Below, piece after piece: positions 8,271 through 16,318 of a stretch of 64,000 nt of DNA. The translations under genes and the position numbers were made by a program. This DNA is from an uncultured Lachnospiraceae bacterium (GTDB lineage: Bacteria; Bacillota; Clostridia; Lachnospirales; Lachnospiraceae): NCBI GenBank assembly GCA_947591155.1, contig CANQDA010000004.1, positions 1 through 64,000 on the forward strand, given 5' to 3'. Below the pieces are notes generated by a model. It was not told where the DNA came from. It did not search any database and saw nothing but the letters and a program-made list of their open reading frames with translations. Within the stretch, counting starts at the first letter, position 1, and each line of letters opens with the position of its first letter.

Positions 8271-8684
8271 ATGAATAGAACCGCATACAAAAACCAATAC
8301 ACAAAGGAGCATTATGACAGAATCAATCTGGCGATTCCAAAAGGGCAAAAGGAGCGCATAAAACACGCCTGTTACTGTAACGGTGTTTCCGTGAATGACT
8401 ATTTATTCCGTTTGATCTCTGTTGATCTAAGCGGAGAAAGCCGGGTACTAAAACAGCAAGGCTTTACTGATGAGCAAATAAGGCTGCTGGACAAGTGGCA
8501 AGTTGCGCAGAAGTACCGGGAGATGATCGAAAGCATGGACGTGGAAGAGATCAACGGTATGAATAAACACTACACGATCATCTTAAAGCAGGAGTATGTA
8601 AACGACGTTACAGGAACCCGTATCATTCATTGCGACAAGACGGCAGAGCTGCGGAGATTGATCGTAAAGACGCGCAAGAAATAA
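8271..8684 (+). CDS. Putative ribbon-helix-helix DNA-binding protein
   Basis: 137 residues. Residues 15-50 (RINLAIPKGQKERIKHACYC followed by GVSVNDYLFRLI) fit an Arc/MetJ-type ribbon-helix-helix: a beta strand, then two helices. The C-terminal 80 residues are not recognised. The start is placed at ATG 8271 after AAGGACGAATA. It may be a copy-number or transcription regulator of the element, possibly acting at the palindrome near 7195; that link is inference. Confidence 0.6.
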   Translation: MNRTAYKNQYTKEHYDRINLAIPKGQKERIKHACYCNGVSVNDYLFRLISVDLSGESRVLKQQGFTDEQIRLLDKWQVAQKYREMIESMDVEEINGMNKHYTIILKQEYVNDVTGTRIIHCDKTAELRRLIVKTRKK

Positions 8685-8688
8685 GGTG

Positions 8689-8717
8689 TTGCATTGAAAT
8701 GTGATCTGTAATATAAT
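8689..8717 (+). promoter_or_regulatory. Promoter of the 86-residue protein gene
   Basis: TTGCAT (8689-8694) and TATAAT (8712-8717) with a 17-bp spacer, about 150 bp before the next start. The intervening leader contains repeated CAGTACA and GGTA(C/A)GG-like words. Confidence 0.5.
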
Positions 8718-8865
8718 CTAAGTGCAGTACAACAGATACACGGCTATATCGCAGTACAGTACACTAGACGATAGAACAAGACAGGGCAAGGCATGACGCG
8801 GTGCGGTAAGGTACGGCACAAAAACTACCACCAAAAATTTTATATTTTATGGAGGAAGATGCGTT

Positions 8866-9126
8866 ATGTTAGATGAAAAGACTTTACGGAAAAGAGCAAA
8901 GGAAGCAGGTTACAAAATCCACAAGGGTTTTCAGCATTACACCGTCGGCGGCGGAATATGGACGTATGCGGACGGAGAACGCGAGACAGGGTATCTTGTG
9001 ACTGATCTCGCAACAGATACTTGCGTCTGGGGAAGCTACAACGATATTGTAGATCATGCTTGGACGTTGCAGGACGTAGAGGATTTTCTAAAAAACGTCT
9101 ATGAATCTAACGGCTTAGAATGGTAA
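8866..9126 (+). CDS. Hypothetical element protein
   Basis: 86 residues, start ATG 8866 after GGAGGAAG. The sequence reads as a small alpha-beta protein (YKIHKGFQHY, GYLVTDLATD, VWGSYNDI, then a helix TLQDVEDFLKNVYE). No family recognised. It is monocistronic with its own promoter, and converges on the integrase gene. Confidence 0.6.
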   Translation: MLDEKTLRKRAKEAGYKIHKGFQHYTVGGGIWTYADGERETGYLVTDLATDTCVWGSYNDIVDHAWTLQDVEDFLKNVYESNGLEW

Positions 9127-9220
9127 GCTGATTAGAAGTGACAAAGCCGTGTAAAAGAAGTTGTAAGAAAAGAGCCAGTGACGCTTGGTAGTTTTGCGGC
9201 TGGCTCTTTTGCTGTAACGA

Positions 9221-10273
9221 TTATATTTTGTTTATGGCTTCCAGAAGTGCGGCGATTTCAAAATGAGTGTACACTATTTCAGTCACGCCTTGTCCTTTAT
9301 GTCCGACGATTTTTTTAATCATACGGTCATCAACGCCAGCTTCGGAGAGCAGAGAGACGCAAGTGTGGCGGCAATCATGTGGCCGGTGTTTCATGTTCAC
9401 CTGATCCATTAACGGTTTCCAGTAAGAGTCATAATAATTCCGATATCCGAAGTGTTTGCCGTCCGGCGTACTGATTAGATATTCGCAATCATTGAGATTG
9501 TACCAGTATTCAAAGAATGGTAGTATTTTGTCTGCAATCGGTACTTTACGGATGCCGGATTGAGTCTTAGAAGCAGTCACGTCAAACCAGTGTTCCGACA
9601 GGTTCACATTTTCTTTCTTCAGATCGAGCAGTTCGCTGATTCTCAGGCCGGTATAGATCAAGATAAGAATGACGTTAAAATAAACATTCGTATCGAGCCA
9701 CGCCCAGAGCCTTTCTATTTCGCTTGTGCTGAATGGCTGCCGGTTGTATGCGTTTGGATTTCCGGCTCGACTAATGTCGATATATTTTGTCTTATTTGCC
9801 GATTCAGGCACGACATCATGGATCACAGCCCACTTGTACATCATACCAATTAAAACCTTGTATTTGCGAAGCGTGGGCGTATTCTTGCCGGAGTGATCCG
9901 CAATATGCTGTAGTTCATCAAGTCGTACATCAACGAAACGTTTGTTGGCGATAGGCTGGCAGAGCAGATATGCGGCCTTATAACCTGTTACGTTTGAATC
10001 CGAGACTGTGGGGAAGTGCTCATCACTCCAGCGTTCATACACTTCCTCAAAAGTTAGGGTTGTTGTATCGAGATTAAAAGGATTCTGGTTATACATTGCC
10101 AGAGCCTGCAAAGCATCGCTGCGCGTTTCATAATAGCCGACCGTTTTCCTGACTTGCTTGACTTTGCCGGTATCATTGTCATATATCCATGATACGGTTA
10201 TCGCGGCTCTGAACGGCTTGCGGCGGTGGCCGGGCAGCTTGTAGACGGTTCCGAAACCATTAGGATTTTTCAT
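9221..10273 (-). CDS. int: Tyrosine recombinase / integrase
   Basis: 350 residues from the ATG at 10273. Catalytic residues are all present: Arg211 (TGLRISELL), Lys236, His299 and Arg302 (HDCRH), His325 (GHKG) and Tyr335 (YTHF). An N-terminal arm-binding segment and a core-binding SAM-like domain precede the catalytic domain. It should catalyse integration at the rpsI 3' end. Its start overlaps the repressor stop by 4 bp (ATGA), so the two are co-transcribed. The gene lies about 2.2 kb from attL rather than next to it, because the small-gene set is interposed. Confidence 0.95.
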   Translation of the reverse strand: MKNPNGFGTVYKLPGHRRKPFRAAITVSWIYDNDTGKVKQVRKTVGYYETRSDALQALAMYNQNPFNLDTTTLTFEEVYERWSDEHFPTVSDSNVTGYKAAYLLCQPIANKRFVDVRLDELQHIADHSGKNTPTLRKYKVLIGMMYKWAVIHDVVPESANKTKYIDISRAGNPNAYNRQPFSTSEIERLWAWLDTNVYFNVILILIYTGLRISELLDLKKENVNLSEHWFDVTASKTQSGIRKVPIADKILPFFEYWYNLNDCEYLISTPDGKHFGYRNYYDSYWKPLMDQVNMKHRPHDCRHTCVSLLSEAGVDDRMIKKIVGHKGQGVTEIVYTHFEIAALLEAINKI

Positions 10274-10914
10274 TTTTGAGCACCTTCTTTCGGGTTGTAA
10301 TTCTTTTTCCATTCAGAAATAATGTTTAATAATTGCAATAGGGCATGAGATTCTAGGATATTCGTTGATACACCCCTTGCCTCCCATCCTAGTGTTCCTT
10401 TATTGTCGATTACTTCTTGCTTTCCAAATAAGATGCCATCGCCAGTTGCTGTATGAAAAGAACAGTCTACAAGCTGTCCTGTTTGTGGATCATGGAAAAG
10501 AGGTGTGGTATATTCGTTATGCATATATAAAGATAGATTGTTTATAAAGTCGATAAATGCATTGGTGTTTTGCAGTATATAGTTAACAACATTTATCAAA
10601 TTTTCATCCCAGTATTTACAAATGGCTTTCAGAGTGCCTATAGAAGATTCGTTTAAACCTGTCGACTTGCTTATCATGGCAAGGTTTTCATCGATAGACT
10701 TTGTTTTCCTTATTCCAAGCAAATAATCAGATGTGGTATTAAAATAATCGCAATATGCTTTTAGCTCATCACTTGTCGGTATAACTTTTGGACTCTTTTC
10801 AAGTTGTTGAATCCTATTTCTAGTAATCCCTAGTTTCTCTGAAAGTTCATCTTGAGTCATTAGCTTTCTTCCAAGAGAATCTACACGCATCTCATAAAAA
10901 TGATATTCGTTCAT
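10270..10914 (-). CDS. XRE-family repressor of the element
   Basis: 214 residues from the ATG at 10914 with AGGAGG in front. Residues about 19-40 (TQDELSEKLGITRNRIQQLE) are a Cro/CI-type helix-turn-helix, with a second Ile/Leu-rich helix pair to about 65. The C-terminal 130 residues are not a recognised LexA-type peptidase: no Ser-Lys dyad signature is visible. It is transcribed away from the replication module, and the AT-rich gap before that module holds candidate operators. Likely keeps the element dormant. Confidence 0.85.
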   Translation of the reverse strand: MNEYHFYEMRVDSLGRKLMTQDELSEKLGITRNRIQQLEKSPKVIPTSDELKAYCDYFNTTSDYLLGIRKTKSIDENLAMISKSTGLNESSIGTLKAICKYWDENLINVVNYILQNTNAFIDFINNLSLYMHNEYTTPLFHDPQTGQLVDCSFHTATGDGILFGKQEVIDNKGTLGWEARGVSTNILESHALLQLLNIISEWKKNYNPKEGAQK

Positions 10915-11095
10915 ACAATACCTCCTAAATGTTGTTTTGAACACATTTAAACAAAAAAGTTTTTAAATGCATAAAATTTGTGAAAAGTTTGAATTTCCAA
11001 CAACAACACTGTATTATGTTATTAAAGAAACAAAAAGTAAAAATGTTTCTGCAACAACAATAACACTTTAACTGTAGCATGTCAAGGGGAAGGGG
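10915..11095. promoter_or_regulatory. Divergent control region between repressor and replication module
   Basis: Very AT-rich, 180 bp. CAACAACAA(C/T)A occurs twice (around 10999 and 11053), with GTTATTAAAG and CTTTAAC as imperfect inverse words between and after them. This is the expected place for divergent promoters and operators of the genetic switch; exact sites cannot be assigned. Confidence 0.5.
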
Positions 11096-11281
11096 ATGGA
11101 AAATTTGTTGTGCAATATGGATTTGAGGGAATATGCGAAAATTCGGGGAGTGTGTCTGTGGGAAATAGCCAGAGAGTTGGGGGTCAATGATGGGAACTTC
11201 AGCAGAAAACTACGCTCCGAATTTACGGATGAGCAGAAAACAGAGATCAGGGAAATCATCGATCGACTGTCAGCGAGGTGA
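11096..11281 (+). CDS. Small helix-turn-helix protein
   Basis: 61 residues. Residues about 12-40 (YAKIRGVCLWEIARELGVND then GNFSRKL) form a helix-turn-helix of the Cro type. Start ATG 11096 after AAGGGGAAGGGG. It is divergent from the repressor and heads the replication module, which fits a Cro-like or excision-control role. Function is by position and motif only. Confidence 0.65.
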   Translation: MENLLCNMDLREYAKIRGVCLWEIARELGVNDGNFSRKLRSEFTDEQKTEIREIIDRLSAR

Positions 11282-11289
11282 GCGGATTG

Positions 11290-11634
11290 ATGAACATAAT
11301 TTTCAACCGAGCAAATTTGACTGTCAAAGAGGTTGCGCAGGCGCTCGGACTAGATGTACAGACGGTTCGGGTCTTGCTTCAGACGGGAGCCGTATCTTGG
11401 GGTCAGGCCATTCGCAAGCCGGGCAGTTCACGTCATACATACTTGATCTCGCCGTTGCGATTTTATCAAGAAACTGGAGTGCTGATCGGCGCAGAAATGC
11501 CGGACGAGTACGCAATCTGGGAACAGCAGATTCGGGAGCATGCGGACGACGAAGCGTTTGTTCGGTATTGCCAGACTCGAATGGACAGATCGGACGAGGC
11601 GCAGGACATAGAGCGGAGGAAAGGGACGAGATGA
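11290..11634 (+). CDS. Excisionase-like / HTH protein
   Basis: 114 residues from ATG 11290. An N-terminal winged-helix motif (LTVKEVAQALGLDVQTVRVL) is followed by a segment resembling MerR/excisionase DNA-binding domains (R-x-YLISPLRFYQETG). The remainder is acidic and helical. It overlaps the primase-helicase start by 4 bp (ATGA). Could be the recombination directionality factor or a replication accessory. Confidence 0.6.
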   Translation: MNIIFNRANLTVKEVAQALGLDVQTVRVLLQTGAVSWGQAIRKPGSSRHTYLISPLRFYQETGVLIGAEMPDEYAIWEQQIREHADDEAFVRYCQTRMDRSDEAQDIERRKGTR

Positions 11635-13760
11635 CTTTCAATGAGGTTTTGAAGAATTTTCAAGTAAAATCCCGTTACCAAAACCGTGCACAATGTGTAT
11701 GCCCGTCACACGATGACAAGCAAGCCTCATTGACGATCACAGCCGGACAAAAAGGAATCTTGCTACACTGTCACGCCGGATGTACGCTTGAGTCCGTCCT
11801 AGAGGCGGCGCACTTGAAAAAGTCTGATCTGTTTTATGACGAGCAGAAGCCGCGCTCTAGTTGGAGATCATACATTGAACAGCGTGAAGGGCGTGCAATC
11901 GAGGCAGTTTATCAATATTCTTATTGTAGCGGTGATTCTGCTTTTTGTAAAGTACGACTTGCGGGCAAAAAATTCGTCTATGGCGCATTGCAAGATAGCA
12001 GATTCCGGTACGGCTTGCCGAAACCACGACGCGAACTTCCTGCTGCTGTCTATGGTGATTTAAAAGCATTAAAGCAGGCGATTTCAGAGGACAGGCCGGT
12101 GTTTTATGTTGAAGGTGAACGAGATGTTCAGACGATGACGAAACAGGGCTATGCGGCGATTACAGCCGGTTCAGTGAACGATTGGCGATCAGATGTTGCA
12201 CAACTTTTCAAAGGTGCTAATGTAGTTGTTTTGGCTGATAATGACGCACCGGGGCAGAATCTTGCGAGGCGAGTGCAAGCCGATCTGCAGGGCATAGCGA
12301 AGAGTGTGGGGATCATCACGCCGATGCCTGACACGCCGCACGCAGATGTTTCAGACTATTTTGCAGCAGGACACAGCCGGGAAGATTTTGAAGGGCTGAT
12401 TGCAGGAACAGCCATTACAAAAAAACCGTGTACAGGACTACCAATAGAAAGCGTCCGTCAGATGCTTGCATATAAAATCGAGCATGACCGGGACGGAAAC
12501 GAGAAGTCGCGAAAGATCATGCAGACGATCCGAAACCATGAGATTGCTTTGAAGAATGACGCGCGCTTTGCAGGAAGGATATGTTTCAATGAGTTTTCTC
12601 AACAAGCGTTTCTGATGGGAGATATGCCGTGGGAAACCGGGAGCAACTACCGGGCATGGACATCTTACGATGACTCTGCACTATTCTCAATTCTGCAATC
12701 TGACTATGGGTTGACGAATAGGAACGATTACTTTGACGCAATTAAAAATGTTGCTATGCAAAACAAGTTTCATCCCGTGCGTGATCTGCTGGGTTCTCTG
12801 AAATGGGATAACGCGGAACACATAAGAAACCTGTTGCCGGAATATCTGGGGGCAACGGATTCAGAATACAACTATCAAGTGATGCGCTTATGGATGGTGG
12901 GAGCGGTGGCGCGTATTTGTCAGCCGGGTTGCAAGTTTGATTATACAATCATTCTGCAAGGGCGGCAGGGCATCGGAAAGAGCACATTTCTGCAATTATT
13001 GGCACTAAACGATCAATGGTTTTCTGATTCGCTCGATTCTTTGGACGGGGACAAGGCGGCGCAATCGCTTATTGGGACATGGATTGTCGAGCTTGCAGAG
13101 CTGAAGTCATTGGCGCGGACAGCCGGAGGCGTTGAGAGCGTGAAAAGGTTTCTTTCGGCCACGCAGGACAAGTACAGAGTACCGTATGAGCGCCGGGCGG
13201 ACGTTTTCTTGCGACAGTGTGTGTTTGCCGGGACTACAAATCGATCTGATTTTTTGCAGGACGAAACAGGCAACCGGCGATTCCTGATTGTCCAGACGGG
13301 AGCAACCGAACCGAGCAAGAGTTTGTTTGAGCCGTCCGCGATGGACGATATACAGCAAGCATGGGCGCAAGCATTCCACATTTGGAAAGCGGAGCATCCG
13401 AAGTTAGTGCTTTCAGAATCGTGCAGCGAAGAGGCGCAACAGCTCCAGCAGGAGTATTTGGCAGATGACGGGAAAGCCGGATTGATCGCAGAATATCTTG
13501 CGGACAAACAGCGAGTCTGCGTGCTTGAGATATGGCAGAAAGCGTTACAAGAAAACGGCAGGCCGCAGAAGTGGCAGTCAGCGGAGATCAGCGGCATTGT
13601 TTTGGGTATGGCTGGATGGGGGAAAATGAAGAGTCCGGCGCGGTTCGGGGAGTACGGAATGCAGCGCGGATTTCAGAAGAAATGTCAACAGACAGGAGCT
13701 TGTAGACAAGATTTTTTGCAAGTTTCAGACGAGGAGCTGAGCGAGTTGCCGTTTGAGTGA
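11631..13760 (+). CDS. Primase-helicase (CHC2/TOPRIM + VirE/VapE-type ATPase)
   Basis: 709 residues. N-terminal CHC2-like zinc site (C22, C24, H27, C47, C51), then a TOPRIM domain starting at VEGERD near residue 160 with LADNDAPGQ further on, then a VirE/VapE-family P-loop ATPase with Walker A GRQGIGKS near 443-451. This three-part layout is typical of replication proteins of phage satellites and plasmid-prophages. The start ATG 11631 overlaps the previous stop; an upstream frame extension to 11187 only shadows other genes. Iteron-like repeats lie at its 3' end and just downstream, so it is the likely initiator of element replication. Confidence 0.88.
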   Translation: MTFNEVLKNFQVKSRYQNRAQCVCPSHDDKQASLTITAGQKGILLHCHAGCTLESVLEAAHLKKSDLFYDEQKPRSSWRSYIEQREGRAIEAVYQYSYCSGDSAFCKVRLAGKKFVYGALQDSRFRYGLPKPRRELPAAVYGDLKALKQAISEDRPVFYVEGERDVQTMTKQGYAAITAGSVNDWRSDVAQLFKGANVVVLADNDAPGQNLARRVQADLQGIAKSVGIITPMPDTPHADVSDYFAAGHSREDFEGLIAGTAITKKPCTGLPIESVRQMLAYKIEHDRDGNEKSRKIMQTIRNHEIALKNDARFAGRICFNEFSQQAFLMGDMPWETGSNYRAWTSYDDSALFSILQSDYGLTNRNDYFDAIKNVAMQNKFHPVRDLLGSLKWDNAEHIRNLLPEYLGATDSEYNYQVMRLWMVGAVARICQPGCKFDYTIILQGRQGIGKSTFLQLLALNDQWFSDSLDSLDGDKAAQSLIGTWIVELAELKSLARTAGGVESVKRFLSATQDKYRVPYERRADVFLRQCVFAGTTNRSDFLQDETGNRRFLIVQTGATEPSKSLFEPSAMDDIQQAWAQAFHIWKAEHPKLVLSESCSEEAQQLQQEYLADDGKAGLIAEYLADKQRVCVLEIWQKALQENGRPQKWQSAEISGIVLGMAGWGKMKSPARFGEYGMQRGFQKKCQQTGACRQDFLQVSDEELSELPFE

Positions 13761-13932
13761 GTTTGTAGACATGGTTTGTAGACAGGTTGTAGACAGCGGA
13801 AATGCCCTATTTTCCTATATTTCTACAATGTCTACTAAGACTACAAAGAATCAAAAGAGTTATATAAAAAGAAAAAATATAGGAATTATATAGAAAAGTG
13901 TTTTGAGCGTTGTAGACAGTAGTTTGTAGACA
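13700..13932 (+). repeat. Iteron-like TTGTAGACA repeats, candidate replication origin
   Basis: TTGTAGACA occurs at 13700, 13763, 13776, 13787, 13910 and 13924, all in the same orientation, and a reverse TGTCTAC at 13829. Spacings of 11-14 bp in the clusters place copies about one helical turn apart. Between the two clusters lies a 50-bp A/T-only-like tract (about 13855-13905). Repeats plus an AT-rich unwinding region directly behind a primase-helicase gene are the standard layout of an origin. Confidence 0.7.
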
Positions 13933-13965
13933 GTACGTTTTTCTGTAACGGAATGAGGTGGTTTT

Positions 13966-14220
13966 TTGCAGACAGAGGAATACAAAAAATATATTCGATC
14001 GCCGGAGTGGGCGGCAAAGAAACAGGAGCGGATAGAGTTGGACAACGGCAGGTGCGTGATGTGCCATCGGCCAGCGGACAGGTGCAGGAATGGTTTGCAA
14101 GTACATCATATTTCATACAAGAATTTGACGCATGAAGATGTTTTTCAAGATTTGGTCACTTTGTGTCCGAGGTGCCATTTGCTGATTCATCGCTATTATG
14201 ACAGGAGGCGGCAAGCATGA
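13966..14220 (+). CDS. HNH endonuclease
   Basis: 84 residues starting at TTG 13966, preceded by GAGGTGG. Classic small HNH: CVMCH (CxxC) near residues 30-33, VHHISY (HH) near 47, a conserved Asn-Leu-x-H segment, and LCPRCH with the final His near 70. In cos-type phages such HNH proteins sit beside the terminase and assist packaging. Here it is followed by a TerS-like gene, supporting a packaging-related role. Confidence 0.88.
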   Translation: MQTEEYKKYIRSPEWAAKKQERIELDNGRCVMCHRPADRCRNGLQVHHISYKNLTHEDVFQDLVTLCPRCHLLIHRYYDRRRQA

Positions 14221-14513
14221 ACTTAAAAGGGACTGTTTACTGGGATGTATTCACAGACATTTGGGGACTATTCAAAAAGTATGCAGGAGGCCAGAGGTCA
14301 GCTGAATATTGGCAGAATGTGACTGATGACGCGAGGACGCTAGGAAAAAAATATGCAGACACGCCACAGTATCAATTTGCTAAGAGTTTGGTTTTTTCAA
14401 TTTTGGATGAATTGGAGAGGCTAGATGTCCGAAAAACGGACAATAGCAACCGTAGGCAAACCTACAGAGAGGAGGCAGGGCATGAACACAGTCAAAACGG
14501 CGAGCGGCGCTGA
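14217..14513 (+). CDS. Conserved phage-type hypothetical protein
   Basis: 98 residues. Its start overlaps the HNH stop by 4 bp (ATGA). The N-terminal segment VYWDVFTDIWGLFKKYAGG and the later FAKSLVFSILDELER read as an all-helical protein seen between HNH and terminase genes in related prophages (from general knowledge, not a search). The last 10 codons overlap the next gene in another frame. Confidence 0.6.
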   Translation: MNLKGTVYWDVFTDIWGLFKKYAGGQRSAEYWQNVTDDARTLGKKYADTPQYQFAKSLVFSILDELERLDVRKTDNSNRRQTYREEAGHEHSQNGERR

Positions 14514-15090
14514 GGTTTATACAAACCAAATCTTTGCACTATGCGACGAATACATTGCCACATTGGAATCGGACGAGCCAGAGAAGCTAATGACAAGGCC
14601 TCCGGCGTTTCGGGGGATGCTGAAGTATATCTATCTCAATTTGTTCAAACCGGCGGACAAGCGAGGCTATAACAACCGTCAGTGCAATGATCTGGACTAT
14701 TCGGATATTCAGCTACTTGACGATCTGTGGAACACTTACTCGCAGTTGTGCAGCAAATATCTTCAGAATCCTACGTTGCTCAACTTCAGCTTGATGACGG
14801 GCATCAGTATGGACACATTCGATTCTTGGCGGAGAGAGGGAAGAGGTGGCTCGTGTGAACATTCCCGAACGCTAAAAAGATGGTATGCCGAGTGCGAAAG
14901 CGCGGCACTTGATTCTGCCGTTCATGGCAACCCGGGCGGGATGTTCGTTTTAAAGGCTTGCTTTGGTTACTCGGAACAGCCCCAGAGAATCGAACTGGTG
15001 GAGGGCAGCGGAACGCCTCAAGTCAGCATGCAGGAGCTGGACGAGCTGAGAAAACAGCATCTGATTGCGCCGGAGAAGCCGGAAATATAG
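14482..15090 (+). CDS. Putative terminase small subunit-like protein
   Basis: 202 residues from ATG 14482 (GAGAGGAGG upstream). The middle contains a helix-turn-helix-like region (FSLMTGISMDTFDSWRREG) followed by a helical C-terminal segment with FVLKACFGYSEQPQ, a pattern shared with phage small terminases. It is placed after the HNH gene as in cos-type packaging modules, yet no large terminase follows. Alternative: an unrelated phage DNA-binding protein. Confidence 0.5.
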   Translation: MNTVKTASGAEVYTNQIFALCDEYIATLESDEPEKLMTRPPAFRGMLKYIYLNLFKPADKRGYNNRQCNDLDYSDIQLLDDLWNTYSQLCSKYLQNPTLLNFSLMTGISMDTFDSWRREGRGGSCEHSRTLKRWYAECESAALDSAVHGNPGGMFVLKACFGYSEQPQRIELVEGSGTPQVSMQELDELRKQHLIAPEKPEI

Positions 15091-15482
15091 CCGGAGAATT
15101 GAGCGAAACAGGGAAACAATTCGCTTACAGATTGCCCCATATATGGCAGATTGTTGTGTACACAATTCGGTATATCAAGAATGCCGTAAATACTGGGGTT
15201 TCGGGACTTCGAAAAGGTTAATCTATACGCGAAACGCGAGTTTATCAAATACATCTCGCATATTGAGCGAAACTGTGTAAAAATTAGTTGTATTGACAGA
15301 CAATAACAGTATGGAGCGAAACACAGAACGAGCGGAGGCAGGCGCGCCGCAGACCGAACCCGGGCGGGGGTCTATGCAGGCAAGCAGGGGCGGCCGAGGT
15401 CGGCTGCGAGATGTGCGAAAAAAATAAAAAAATTAAAAAGGCAATTACTCAAAAATGAGTAAATGAAAGGAGAATGATAATT
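15091..15482. other. Non-coding 390-bp stretch with repeats and GC-rich core
   Basis: No gene seen. GAGCGAAAC occurs three times (about 15102, 15265 and 15313). A GC-rich island (15330-15415) holds AGACC/GGTCT flanking CCGGG-rich DNA, unlike the rest of the element, and is followed by a poly-A-rich stretch. TTACTCA/TGAGTAA (about 15446-15462) is a perfect 7-bp inverted repeat just before the next gene. Candidates are a packaging (cos/pac) site and an operator. Confidence 0.4.
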
Positions 15483-16232
15483 ATGGCAAAATTTGATTGT
15501 TTCAGAATGCTTCTGCAAAGTTTTCGTGATGAGCTGGAACCGCTGGCATCAGAAAAGGCGCGAAAAGCAGATGAGATCAAGCGGACATTTCTGCCTGCGA
15601 TCCAATCTGAAAAGCTGACTGCGCTGGATCAGACGTATTCAGCGCGTGGGAAGGAAATCCGGGGCGAGTTTTTACATCTGCTGAAGACACAGGTTGATAC
15701 AATGCAGGAGAGTGAACAGGGAAAGATCACGTCAAAGATTGATTTCGAGTTGCTCAATGAACTGAACATTTTAGCATCTGCCGGAATCCCATTGACGCGA
15801 GATGAAATTTCAAGCTATGCAGAAAAGGCTATGCTGTCCGGTAGTTCTATCTGTTGCAGGAAAATTCAGAAGATGGCAACAGATTCAGGTTATAGCCTCC
15901 GCATTCCGGACGAGCAGGCAGCAACTTCTGTTTTAAATGAAACGGCTGAACGGTTGAATATGTTTATCCGATCGTTTGACGGCTCTGCGAGCGTGGACAA
16001 TTGGACAACAACAGACCAGCGCCAAATCAAAATGATGGCATCCGGCGCGTTTCTGGACGGGCTAGAGGCTGCATTTGAGAACTGTACTGTATCTGATCTG
16101 GTTCTGGATATACAGAAGGGCGAGGAACAACAGGAACCGCCAATACTAAATTATGAGATTTCAGAAGAGCCGGCCGGCGAGAGCGAAGCTGCGAAGTTCG
16201 CAAAAGATTACTCAAGATCACAGCAGGTATAA
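15483..16232 (+). CDS. Hypothetical element protein
   Basis: 249 residues from ATG 15483 (in-frame ATG 15474 is too close to AAAGGAG). Mostly helical, charged N-terminal half with a coiled-coil tendency (about 15-75), and an acidic C-terminal tail rich in Glu. No recognised domain, no membrane segment. It sits behind the 7-bp inverted repeat TTACTCA/TGAGTAA, so it is probably regulated separately from the replication module. Function unknown. Confidence 0.6.
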   Translation: MAKFDCFRMLLQSFRDELEPLASEKARKADEIKRTFLPAIQSEKLTALDQTYSARGKEIRGEFLHLLKTQVDTMQESEQGKITSKIDFELLNELNILASAGIPLTRDEISSYAEKAMLSGSSICCRKIQKMATDSGYSLRIPDEQAATSVLNETAERLNMFIRSFDGSASVDNWTTTDQRQIKMMASGAFLDGLEAAFENCTVSDLVLDIQKGEEQQEPPILNYEISEEPAGESEAAKFAKDYSRSQQV

Positions 16233-16239
16233 CAAAAAC

Positions 16240-16274
16240 GGGGAGCTACCATGCAGCGGTTCGGCTCCCCATTT
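16240..16274 (+). terminator. Hairpin between element genes
   Basis: GGGGAGC (16240-16246) and GCTCCCC (16264-16270) form a 7-bp GC stem after the 249-residue protein gene. The tail is only ATTT, so termination may be partial, allowing read-through into the sigma factor gene. Confidence 0.55.
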
Positions 16275-16318
16275 CCGAACATCCTGTCTATATTTTATCA
16301 GAAAGGCAGGATTTTGCA

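Noticed and set aside
11187..11630. Upstream extension of the primase-helicase frame
   Set aside because: It overlaps two better-supported small genes, is low in hydrophobic core patterns, and the ATG at 11631 overlaps the previous stop as ATGA.
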